A DNA stretch of 29,722 bases, from contig CAAFEX010000011.1 in assembly GCA_900762015.1 (NCBI GenBank), positions 1 through 29,722 of the forward strand, written 5' to 3'. The DNA is from an uncultured Collinsella sp. (GTDB taxonomy: Bacteria > Actinomycetota > Coriobacteriia > Coriobacteriales > Coriobacteriaceae). The notes below the pieces were generated by a model. It made no database searches. It saw nothing but the letters and a program-made list of their open reading frames with translations, and had not been told where the DNA came from. Of this stretch, positions 7,465 to 14,393 are shown piece after piece (position 1 is the first letter of the stretch; each line of letters starts with the position of its first letter). The position numbers and the translations under genes are program-made.

Positions 7465-8379
7465 CTAGTGGGAGGCCTCGTCGTCGAGCGCGCGCTTGAT
7501 GCGGTCGCCCTCGGCAAGGAGATTCTCCAGATAGCGCTGGTCGCGGTCCTTAAGGGCGCGGCTGTAGGCGCCGAGCGATTCGATAAGATGGTCGATCTCG
7601 AAGGTGAGCGCATCGGCGTCGTCGATCATGAGCTCGGACCACATCTGCGGATTGAGGTGCGCCACGCGGGTGAGGTCGCGGTAGCTGCCAGCCGAAAAGC
7701 CGTGGTGGACCTGGGCGGTCGGGCTCTTTACGTAGGCGTTGGACACCACGTGCGCAAGCTGGCTCGTGAAGGCGATGACGCGGTCGTGCTCGGCGGCGCT
7801 GGTCACGCTGAACTTGCCAAAGCCCAAGGGGCGCACCATCTCGCGCACCTGGCCCAAAAGCTCCAGTTTGAGCGCATCGTCCACCGCGGGCGGCACGAGC
7901 ACGAGTGGCGCGCCCTGGAACAGATCGGCGCGGGAGTGCGCATAGCCCGAGTACTGCGTGCCCGCCATGGGGTGCGCGCCCACAAAGTAAAAGCCGTGCT
8001 CACGGGCAAGCTCAAAGGCGCGCTCGCACACGATGCCCTTGACGCCCACCGTGTCGATCACCACGGGGCCCATGATGGCCTCGGTGTCGGTGGCGTCGGC
8101 GAGCGCCTGGGCGTGCGCCTCGAGCCACTCGATGCATGCCTCGGGATAGCAGGCAAGGACGATGATGTCGCATTCGCCGAGTGTCTTGTCGTTGAGCTCT
8201 CCGGCGACAGTGCCCATGCTGGCGGCCGTCATGGCATCGTCATCGGGGTCCCAGGCCAGCACTCGGACGCCCGCCTGCGCATAGCCGCGGGCAAAACTGC
8301 CGCCGATGAGGCCAAGGCCGACGATGCCGGCGCACTTAGGGCCGCCCTGGTTAACGCGCGCGTTTCTCACCGTACCCAT
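7465..8379 (-). CDS. tyrA: Prephenate dehydrogenase
   Basis: A 304-residue NAD(P)-dependent enzyme that converts prephenate to 4-hydroxyphenylpyruvate, the tyrosine branch. The N-terminal Rossmann motif is GLGLIGGS (21-28), followed by the substrate-region motif GAHPMAGTQYSGY and the helix TSQLAHVVSNAY with the conserved His. There is no chorismate mutase domain (that activity is fused to PheA) and no room for a C-terminal ACT domain, so feedback control by tyrosine may rest on the DAHP synthase instead. Arogenate as substrate cannot be excluded. The start ATG lies three bases after the aroF stop, with GGAG overlapping that end. Confidence 0.93.
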   Translation of the reverse strand: MGTVRNARVNQGGPKCAGIVGLGLIGGSFARGYAQAGVRVLAWDPDDDAMTAASMGTVAGELNDKTLGECDIIVLACYPEACIEWLEAHAQALADATDTEAIMGPVVIDTVGVKGIVCERAFELAREHGFYFVGAHPMAGTQYSGYAHSRADLFQGAPLVLVPPAVDDALKLELLGQVREMVRPLGFGKFSVTSAAEHDRVIAFTSQLAHVVSNAYVKSPTAQVHHGFSAGSYRDLTRVAHLNPQMWSELMIDDADALTFEIDHLIESLGAYSRALKDRDQRYLENLLAEGDRIKRALDDEASH

Positions 8380-8382
8380 GGG

Positions 8383-9405
8383 CTACTCCATGGTCTCTTG
8401 GCAGACAACCTCGCGGATGGCTCGGATACGGCGCATGGTGTCGTCGAACTGATCGGGGGTGAGGGCCTGGGCGCCGTCGGACCAGGCGCGGCTCGGCTCG
8501 TCGTGGACCTCGATCTCCAGGCCGTTGGCACCGCAGGCGGTCGCGGCGAGCGCCATGGGTTCGACGTAGCGGGTGTAGCCGGTGGCGTGGCTGGGGTCGG
8601 CAACGACGGGCAGGTGCGACAGGTGGTGCAGCACCGGCACGGCGTTAAGGTCGAAGGTGTTACGGGTGCGGGTCTCGAAGGTGCGGATGCCGCGCTCGCA
8701 CAGGATGACGTTGTCGTTGCCCTCGCTCATGATGTACTCGGCGGCCATGAGCAGCTCATCGATCGTGCCGGACATGCCGCGCTTGAGCAGAATCGGAGTC
8801 TGGGTCTTGCCGACCTCCTTGAGCAGGGGGAAGTTCTGGGCGTTGCGGGCGCCGATCTGCATGACGTCGATCTTCTTGTCCAGGAAGACCTGCACGTCGC
8901 GCGGGTCCATGATCTCGGTGACGATCGGCATGTCGAGCTCGGCAGACGCCTCGCACAGCAGGTCGAGGCCGGCGGGGCCCATGCCCTGGTAGGCGTAGGG
9001 GGAGGTGCGGGGCTTGTAGGCACCGCCGCGCAGCATCGAGGCGCCGGCGGCCTTTACGCGGCGGGCGATGCGGATGAGGTTCTCGCCCTCGACGGAGCAC
9101 GGGCCGGCGATGACCTGGAACTGATCGCCGCCGATCTTGACGCCGTGGCCGCAGTCGATGACGGAGTCCTCGGGGTGGAACTTGCGGTTGGCGCGCTTGA
9201 ACGGCTCGGAGACGCGCTGTACGCGCTCGACGACATCCATGGACTCGAGCAGGAACGGGTCGATCTTGGTCGTATCGCCCACCAGGCCGATGATCGTCTC
9301 GTTCTCGCCGCGCGAGACATCGGTCTTCAGGCCCTTTTTCTCAATCCAGCTGACGATATGGCTGACGGCCTCGTCGCTGGCGCTCTGCTTTAAAATTGCA
9401 ATCAT
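8383..9405 (-). CDS. aroF: DAHP synthase, class I-beta (Thermotoga type) with N-terminal regulatory domain
   Basis: A 340-residue enzyme that condenses PEP and erythrose-4-phosphate to DAHP, the entry step of the pathway. Residues 1-70 form the small ferredoxin-like N-terminal domain that confers tyrosine/phenylalanine inhibition in the Thermotoga enzyme. Residues 85-340 are the catalytic barrel. The four metal ligands known for Thermotoga (Cys102, His272, Glu298, Asp309) have clear equivalents at Cys103 (AGPCSVE), His273 (DPSHATG), Glu299 and Asp310. KPRTSPYAYQG (131-141) is the PEP-binding stretch. I chose ATG at 9405, with GAGGTGAGAGG upstream. A longer in-frame start at 9453 lies inside the terminator-like hairpin and is unlikely. 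First gene of the operon. The letter after aro varies between annotations (aroF, aroG). Confidence 0.95.
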   Translation of the reverse strand: MIAILKQSASDEAVSHIVSWIEKKGLKTDVSRGENETIIGLVGDTTKIDPFLLESMDVVERVQRVSEPFKRANRKFHPEDSVIDCGHGVKIGGDQFQVIAGPCSVEGENLIRIARRVKAAGASMLRGGAYKPRTSPYAYQGMGPAGLDLLCEASAELDMPIVTEIMDPRDVQVFLDKKIDVMQIGARNAQNFPLLKEVGKTQTPILLKRGMSGTIDELLMAAEYIMSEGNDNVILCERGIRTFETRTRNTFDLNAVPVLHHLSHLPVVADPSHATGYTRYVEPMALAATACGANGLEIEVHDEPSRAWSDGAQALTPDQFDDTMRRIRAIREVVCQETME

Positions 9406-9415
9406 GGTGTGCCTC

Positions 9416-9478
9416 TCACCTCGATGGATAACCCTTGCAAAAACGGCCCGCATCGCGAGCCGTGTATATATGGTGCAT
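9416..9478 (-). other. Possible 20-codon leader ORF of the aromatic operon
   Basis: On the minus strand an ATG at 9478 opens 20 codons ending in TGA at 9416, inside the aroF ribosome binding site. It contains two Tyr codons and one Phe codon, scattered rather than in a run. The ATG is six bases after a possible TATAAA -10 box, so the transcript could be leaderless. The terminator-like hairpin lies inside this ORF. Coding potential is unproven, and short ORFs like this arise by chance. Confidence 0.3.
9438..9463 (-). terminator. Terminator-like hairpin in the aroF leader (candidate attenuator)
   Basis: On the minus strand ACGGCTCGC and GCGGGCCGT form a 9-bp stem (one G-T pair) with a GAT loop, followed directly by a T-run (TTTTT, then GC). 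It sits 33 bases before the aroF start and downstream of the likely promoter, so a transcript must pass through it to reach the operon. No clear competing antiterminator was found by eye. Confidence 0.65.
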
Positions 9479-9483
9479 GAGAG

Positions 9484-9516
9484 TTTATACTATCTGACTT
9501 GCTTTTGCCTTCTAAA
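9484..9516 (-). promoter_or_regulatory. Probable promoter of the aromatic operon
   Basis: On the minus strand TTTAGA (9516-9511) is followed after 18 bases by TAGTAT (9492-9487), overlapping TATAAA (9489-9484). Each box is only partly consensus. Position, between a divergent tRNA promoter and aroF, supports the call. It would give a leader of roughly 70-75 bases. Confidence 0.4.
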
Positions 9517-9568
9517 GTGGGCCGTTGCACCGCGTCTTCCTCGGAATTGCAAAGCTTTTTCTTTTATT

Positions 9569-9598
9569 TTGATAGCCCGTGGTGCACTTGGGTATAAT
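9569..9598 (+). promoter_or_regulatory. Promoter of tRNA-Arg(CCG)
   Basis: TTGATA (9569-9574), an 18-base spacer, and a perfect TATAAT (9593-9598) lie 11 bases before the mature tRNA, which fits a start site a few bases upstream of it. Confidence 0.8.
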
Positions 9599-9609
9599 GC
9601 CAAACGTTG

Positions 9610-9686
9610 GCCCTATTAGCTCAGGGGATTAGAGCGTCTGCCTCCGGAGCAGAAGGCCGTTGGTTCGAATCCAACATGGGGCACCA
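9610..9686 (+). tRNA. tRNA-Arg (anticodon CCG)
   Basis: The acceptor stem GCCCTAT (9610-9616) pairs with ATGGGGC (9676-9682, one T-G pair). The anticodon stem TCTGC/GCAGA encloses the loop CTCCGGA with anticodon CCG at 9644-9646, which reads CGG. The T arm contains GGTTCGAATCC. Discriminator A9683 is followed by an encoded CCA. Confidence 0.95.
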
Positions 9687-9697
9687 TCGAACGTAAG

Positions 9698-9731
9698 ACC
9701 GTCCGAACCTCGCATGGTCCGGGCGGTTTTT
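9698..9731 (+). terminator. Terminator after tRNA-Arg(CCG)
   Basis: A 12-position stem (9698-9709 with 9716-9727, one mismatch and one G-T pair) with a 6-base loop is followed by five T residues. It separates the tRNA from the ATPase gene 32 bases on, so the ATPase presumably has its own promoter or relies on readthrough. Confidence 0.85.
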
Positions 9732-9762
9732 CTTATACCGACGCGACGTGATGGGACGTGGT

Positions 9763-12486
9763 ATGGCAGCAACGGATATCGAGCGCGGACTCTCGACCGC
9801 CGAGGTCGAGGAGCGCATCGCCGCCGGTAAGATCAACCGCAACATGGAGCTCAAGACCAAGTCGGTCAAAGAGCTCATCATCGAGAACCTCTGCACGTTG
9901 TTCAATTTGATCAACGTGATCTTGGCGTTCCTGGTCATTTTGACCGGTTCGTTTAAGAATCTGACGTTCCTGTTCGTGGTGTTCCTCAATACCGCTATTG
10001 GCGTCATTCAATCCATGCGTTCCAAGAAGATGGTCGATAAGCTCACGCTGCTGACCTCCAAGAAGGCCATCGCGGTGCGCGACGGCGCTGAGGTGGAGCT
10101 CGACTTGGACCAGATCGTGCTCGACGACATCATCCGCCTGGGGCGCGGCGACCAGATTCCCGCTGATGCCGTGGTGGTTTCGGGCGAGGCGCTCGTGAAT
10201 GAGAGCCTGCTGACGGGCGAGAGCGACCTTATTAAGAAACAGCCCGGTTCCGAGCTCATGAGCGGCAGCTTTATCGACTCGGGCTTGCTGCGCGCCCGCG
10301 TGATTCATGTCGGCGCCGACAACTACGTGGCCAAAATTAATAACGAGGCCAAGTACGTCAAAAAGGTCAATTCCGAGATCATGAACGCGCTTAACGCCAT
10401 CGTGCGCTTTGCGAGCATCATCATGATCCCGCTCGGTTTGGCGTTGTTTGCCTCGAGTGTGAGCGAGCTGTGGGATGCCGCGGGAACCCCGGGCGATAGC
10501 GCGCTTTCGTGGTGCTTCTCCGAGCTGTTGGCTGGTCATGTGCCTTCGTCGGCGCTGCTGTCCACGGTGGGTGCCCTGCTGGGCATGATTCCGCAGGGCC
10601 TGGTGCTGCTGACTTCGTCGGTGCTAGCGATTGCCACGGTGCGCCTGGCGCGTCGCAAGGTGCTGGCACAGCAGCTCTACTGCATCGAGACGCTCGCGCG
10701 CGTCGACGTGCTGTGCCTGGACAAGACGGGCACCATTACCTCGGGTCGTATGGAGGTCGAGGGCACCTACCCGCTGCCTGTTGAGGGTGTTGGCTTTGGC
10801 GTGGACTCGGACGAGGTGGCTGTTCCCGTCGATACCACAGTGCTCGATTTCGCGCTGGCTAACGTCGCGCGTGCGACTTCGGCCGATGCCAACGAGACCT
10901 GCCAGGCGCTGCTCAACTATTACGCCGATCGCCCGGTCGAGGTGTCTGAGCCGCTGTCGGTCATTCCGTTCTCGTCCTCCAAAAAGTGGAGCGGCGCGTC
11001 GTTTGCGCAGGGCTCCTATGTGATGGGTGCAGCGCAGTTTGTGCTCTCTGATCGTGTGTTTGCCCAGGTCGAGAACCGTGTCGCCGAGCTTGCCGATACC
11101 TGCCGCGTGCTCGTGGTGGCGCGCGTGGACGGCTTTACGCCCGATGGCGATATGGTGGGCGAGGCCGAGCCCGTTGGCTTTGTGACCATCCGCGACGAGA
11201 TTCGTACCTCAGCGGCCGAGACCATCGGCTACTTTAACGAGCAGGGCGTGACCCTCAACGTGATCAGCGGCGACGACCCGCGTACGGTGTCGTCGATCGC
11301 GCGCGTGGTGGGCGTGCCGGGGGCGGACGCTTATGTGGACGCCACGACGCTCGATACGCCGGCCAAGCTCGATGCCGCAGTGGACCGCTACCATGTCTTT
11401 GGTCGTGTGACCCCGCAGCAGAAGCGCGAGCTCGTGCAGGCGCTCAAGCGCCGCGAGCACACCGTGGCCATGACGGGCGACGGCGTCAACGACGTGCTGG
11501 CGCTCAAGGAGGCCGACTGCTCCGTGGCCATGGCGGCCGGCTCCGATGCCGCGCGTAACGTGGCCGAGATCGTACTCGTCGACAACGACTTTGCCTCGAT
11601 GCCCGCCGTGGTGGCCGAGGGCCGTCGCTCCATCAACAACCTGCAGCGTTCGGCCTCGCTGTTCCTGACCAAGACGCTGTTCTCGATGGGCCTGGCGGCG
11701 CTGTGCATCGCGCTGCCACCGTACCCCTTCGAGCCAATCCAGATGACGCTCATCAACTTCTTCTGCATCGGCGCGCCGGGCTTTGTGTTGGGCCTGGAGC
11801 CCAACAATGCTCGCGTGAAGGGTGCGTTTTTGACCAACGTACTCAAGCGTGCATTGCCGGCGTCGATTGCAGTCATTTTGGCTGCGGCGCTCGATATCTT
11901 TGTGGCGCGCGTGTTTGGCTTTAGCCAGCTCACGCTGTCTACGATGTGTCTGCTTACGTCGTGCGCGGCGAGCGTCAGCCTGATCTGGCGCATCTCGCAG
12001 CCTCTCACGCCCTTACGTGTTGTGCTCTTTGTGTTTGTAGTCGCCGGCATCCTGGTGGGCGTTATCGGATTCCCGGAGCTGCTGTCCATTGCCAACCTGT
12101 CGATGGGCCAGATGGTTATCTTGGCTGTCATCGTGGTCTTTACCTGCTCGGTGTTCTTTAAGCTCGCCACGATGATGGATTCGCTCAAGCCGCGTCGTCG
12201 TCATGCCGCAACTGGTTTTGGCCGTGGTGTGCGCGTCCACCTGGGTCGCGGTGGCGGCAAGGTGAGCTCGACGGGTTCGACGGCCGAGCGTTTTGCCAAG
12301 CGCGTCGCCGCCGACATGGCGCAGCGCCGCGAAGATCGCACCGCTCGCGAGGCCGAGGCCCGTGCACTCGAGGGCGTGGCCCAGGCCCAGCCCAAGAAAA
12401 AGAAGAGTACCGGAGCCAAGCGCTCTCGCGTGACCAAGTCCGCCCAAGGCATCAAAGTCTCGATGCCAAGCAAAAAGAAGAGGTAA
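9763..12486 (+). CDS. P-type cation-transporting ATPase (HAD-IC family, Exp7/CaxP-like)
   Basis: A 907-residue membrane pump. Visible in order: N-terminal actuator region with LTGES (150-154), phosphorylation site Asp320 in DKTGTIT, and the hinge TGDGVND (571-577). Hydrophobic segments fit M1-M2 (about 40-90), M3-M4 (about 210-295) and M5-M10 (about 630-800). The M4 ion-binding motif reads PQGL (277-280) where Ca2+ pumps have PEGL. The region after it resembles the Exp7/CaxP-type bacterial P-ATPases, so cation export is likely, but the ion is not determined. From residue 807 a 100-residue cytoplasmic tail carries about thirty Lys/Arg. I prefer ATG 9763, with GGGA six bases upstream, over ATG 9751 or GTG 9748, which have no ribosome binding site. 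Confidence 0.88.
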   Translation: MAATDIERGLSTAEVEERIAAGKINRNMELKTKSVKELIIENLCTLFNLINVILAFLVILTGSFKNLTFLFVVFLNTAIGVIQSMRSKKMVDKLTLLTSKKAIAVRDGAEVELDLDQIVLDDIIRLGRGDQIPADAVVVSGEALVNESLLTGESDLIKKQPGSELMSGSFIDSGLLRARVIHVGADNYVAKINNEAKYVKKVNSEIMNALNAIVRFASIIMIPLGLALFASSVSELWDAAGTPGDSALSWCFSELLAGHVPSSALLSTVGALLGMIPQGLVLLTSSVLAIATVRLARRKVLAQQLYCIETLARVDVLCLDKTGTITSGRMEVEGTYPLPVEGVGFGVDSDEVAVPVDTTVLDFALANVARATSADANETCQALLNYYADRPVEVSEPLSVIPFSSSKKWSGASFAQGSYVMGAAQFVLSDRVFAQVENRVAELADTCRVLVVARVDGFTPDGDMVGEAEPVGFVTIRDEIRTSAAETIGYFNEQGVTLNVISGDDPRTVSSIARVVGVPGADAYVDATTLDTPAKLDAAVDRYHVFGRVTPQQKRELVQALKRREHTVAMTGDGVNDVLALKEADCSVAMAAGSDAARNVAEIVLVDNDFASMPAVVAEGRRSINNLQRSASLFLTKTLFSMGLAALCIALPPYPFEPIQMTLINFFCIGAPGFVLGLEPNNARVKGAFLTNVLKRALPASIAVILAAALDIFVARVFGFSQLTLSTMCLLTSCAASVSLIWRISQPLTPLRVVLFVFVVAGILVGVIGFPELLSIANLSMGQMVILAVIVVFTCSVFFKLATMMDSLKPRRRHAATGFGRGVRVHLGRGGGKVSSTGSTAERFAKRVAADMAQRREDRTAREAEARALEGVAQAQPKKKKSTGAKRSRVTKSAQGIKVSMPSKKKR

Positions 12487-12540
12487 CTACGCGCCTTGGC
12501 GATGTTGAATTGGTGCCTTGCTCCTGTGGGGCCGTGGCGA

Positions 12541-12549
12541 TGTTATGCT
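12541..12549 (+). promoter_or_regulatory. Possible extended -10 for the zinc-ribbon gene
   Basis: TGTTATGCT reads as an extended -10 (TGn plus TATGCT), 41 bases before the chosen GTG start. No convincing -35 is seen. Weak call. Confidence 0.3.
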
Positions 12550-12589
12550 CTAACCTCGATTGTTTGAATTGCTTCGAAAAGAGGATGCC

Positions 12590-13732
12590 GTGATCTGCCC
12601 GCATTGCCTTAAGACTATCGAGGACGGCGCCTCGTTCTGCCCCTACTGCAACGCCTATGTGGGTCCGGGCGATGGCCCCGAGCACACCGAGTTCGTGTTC
12701 TGCGAGGGCTGCGGTGCCCGTCTTTCTCCGCATGATCGTACGTGTCCCAAATGCGGACGCCCCGCTCCGGGCATCCTTTCCGAGGATGCGGCCGCATCCG
12801 ACCTGGCAGCGGGCCGCACGGCGGGCTTTCCACGCCTAACGCAAGAGCAGATCGATACCGAGGTGCCGCATGCGCCGGCCTCGGCTGCTGCGGTTCTTTC
12901 GGACGCTGCCGATCCCAACGAGACCTGCGTGCTGCCGGCTTTCGATAAGGATTTCGGTATCCCCAAGGTCGATATTCCCACGCCCGTTTCCCTGCATGAC
13001 GATGCTCAAAAACCCAAGCGCAAGGTGCATCCCGACGAGGACGCCTATCACAAGCACAAGCGTCATATCCCCAAGCCGCTCATCGTCATCGCGGTTCTTG
13101 CCTTTGTGTGCGGTGGTGCCTATTGGTTCGTGACGGCCGATCCCATGGGCGTCATGCCTGGCTTCTACGACCAGTTTGGCCAAGCTGCACAAACCACCTT
13201 CCCCACGCGCCAAAAGGGCGAGACGACTGAGGACGATACCAAGCAGGACGATTCTGCCGAGGTAGTCCAGGAAGAAACCGTGCTCACCGATGATCAGCTC
13301 TATACCAGACTCGACGGTCTGTATCAGACCATCGTGTCCTACGGTGATGAGGACCAGATCGGCGAGGTCATCGATTCCTTTAACAACGGCTATCTCCGAA
13401 CGCCGCTGTCCACCCGCCAGGAGCTGTCGCAGAGTGCCTACGCCCTGCGCGACCAGATCAAAAAGACGCAAGATGAGCTTAACAACCTTAAGTATCAGGA
13501 CGATACGGTCTATGCGGACGACATCGCCCACTTAAAGCAGCTTGCCGAGTGGATGTACGAGCGTGTCGACGTGATCTGTCAGAGCTGGGACATCTCGCTG
13601 GCCATTCCCGATGGTGAGTCGATGAGTTCCCACCAAAGCGATATCCTGGCGCCCATCGCGCAGGGCGGCAACAGCGCACTGAACCAGTACGACGCCAATG
13701 TGGGTTCCTGGAAGCCGCAGCAGCGTTCCTAA
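12590..13732 (+). CDS. Double zinc-ribbon, single-pass membrane protein of unknown function
   Basis: A 380-residue protein, not a recognised named family. Residues 1-20 form a zinc ribbon (C3-P-H-C6 and C17-P-Y-C20). Residues 38-55 form a second one (C38-E-G-C41 and C52-P-K-C55). A low-complexity Ala/Asp-rich linker and a basic stretch (KHKRHIPK) lead to one membrane segment at about 162-182. The remaining 200 residues should lie outside and are mostly predicted helical and polar, with a coiled-coil-like stretch around 275-320. The GTG start at 12590 has AAAGAGG upstream and makes the protein begin with the first ribbon; a TTG at 12560 in the same frame has no such site. The layout suggests a cytoplasmic sensor joined to an exported domain, but no function can be assigned. 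Confidence 0.85.
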   Translation: MICPHCLKTIEDGASFCPYCNAYVGPGDGPEHTEFVFCEGCGARLSPHDRTCPKCGRPAPGILSEDAAASDLAAGRTAGFPRLTQEQIDTEVPHAPASAAAVLSDAADPNETCVLPAFDKDFGIPKVDIPTPVSLHDDAQKPKRKVHPDEDAYHKHKRHIPKPLIVIAVLAFVCGGAYWFVTADPMGVMPGFYDQFGQAAQTTFPTRQKGETTEDDTKQDDSAEVVQEETVLTDDQLYTRLDGLYQTIVSYGDEDQIGEVIDSFNNGYLRTPLSTRQELSQSAYALRDQIKKTQDELNNLKYQDDTVYADDIAHLKQLAEWMYERVDVICQSWDISLAIPDGESMSSHQSDILAPIAQGGNSALNQYDANVGSWKPQQRS

Positions 13733-13770
13733 AATTAGTTCGCCATAGTCGGCATAACCTACGTGCGCAA

Positions 13771-13800
13771 TTGATGTAAGCGCATGCTTATTGCTACAAT
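13771..13800 (+). promoter_or_regulatory. Promoter of the cyclophilin gene
   Basis: TTGATG (13771-13776), an 18-base spacer, and TACAAT (13795-13800) preceded by TGC, which makes an extended -10. It lies 39 bases before the ATG, in the gap after the zinc-ribbon gene. Confidence 0.75.
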
Positions 13801-13839
13801 TCGTACAAATATGCTTTAAACGCACGAGGAAGGAACCAC

Positions 13840-14382
13840 ATGTTTGGTTTTAAGAAAGAGCTCTACACGCCCGAGTATCAGCTTGCCGGCGACGAGTGCG
13901 CCGTTATCGAGACGTCGAAGGGTACCATCAAGGTCAAGTTTGACGGCGAGGGCGCTCCCATTCATGTCGCGAACTTCTGCGAGCTTTCTACGATGGGCTT
14001 CTATGATGGCCTTAAGTTCCATCGCTATGTGCCCGGTTTTGTCATCCAGGGCGGCGACCCCAATACCCGCGATATGTCCGGCGCCGACGTCGCCGCTGGT
14101 CTTGAGGGCCCCGACGGCATGCCCGGTACCGGTGGCCCCGGCTACTGCATCAAGGGCGAGTTTGCCACCAATCCGCGCAACAGCCATGCCGATGGTGCCC
14201 TTGCCATGGCACGCTCCATGGACCCCGATTCCGCGGGTTCGCAGTTCTACTTCTGCCTGGGCGCCCAGCATAACCTCGATTCCGGTTACACCGTCTTTGG
14301 TACCACGGTCGAGGGTCTCGATGTGATTTCGCAGCTGCGTGCCGGCGACGAGATCGTCCATGTCGAGATCGTTCACGAGTAA
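13840..14382 (+). CDS. Cyclophilin-type peptidyl-prolyl cis-trans isomerase
   Basis: A 180-residue cyclophilin that catalyses cis-trans isomerisation of X-Pro bonds. The active-site stretch FHRYVPGFVIQGGDP (60-74) has catalytic Arg62 and Gln70. GSQFYFCLG (133-141) and NLDSGYTVFG (145-154) complete the pocket. There is no signal peptide or membrane segment, so it should act in the cytoplasm as a folding helper. ATG 13840 is preceded by AGGAAGGAAC. A strong promoter lies just upstream, and the TPR gene starts 11 bases after its stop, so the two are likely co-transcribed. Confidence 0.95.
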   Translation: MFGFKKELYTPEYQLAGDECAVIETSKGTIKVKFDGEGAPIHVANFCELSTMGFYDGLKFHRYVPGFVIQGGDPNTRDMSGADVAAGLEGPDGMPGTGGPGYCIKGEFATNPRNSHADGALAMARSMDPDSAGSQFYFCLGAQHNLDSGYTVFGTTVEGLDVISQLRAGDEIVHVEIVHE

Positions 14383-14393
14383 AGGGGACTTCC

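Noticed and set aside
7381..9393. Very long plus-strand ORF (670 codons) opposite tyrA and aroF
   Set aside because: The minus-strand genes have full family motifs. The plus-strand frame has no recognisable domain, a composition rich in Gly/Ala/Val/Asp/His as expected from GC-biased antisense reading, and no ribosome binding site at its start. The same holds for 1772-3211 (+), 4733-5908 (+), 21676-23079 (-), 23134-24576 (-) and 27746-29113 (-).
9406..9453. Sixteen-residue N-terminal extension of aroF from ATG 9453
   Set aside because: This start lies in the loop of the terminator-like hairpin and lacks a ribosome binding site. The MIAILKQ start at 9405 fits the family N-terminus.
9406..9480. 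T-box riboswitch in the aroF leader
   Set aside because: The leader is only about 70-75 bases, with no specifier stem or T-box consensus visible. A T-box needs well over 100 bases.
693..9700. Aromatic operon as an island between two tRNA-Arg genes sharing ATGG(A/G)GCACCATCG at their 3' ends
   Set aside because: The shared stretch is mostly the normal T-arm/acceptor/CCA sequence of related Arg tRNAs. There is no integrase, the genes are core metabolism and base composition matches the neighbours, so an integration event is not supported.
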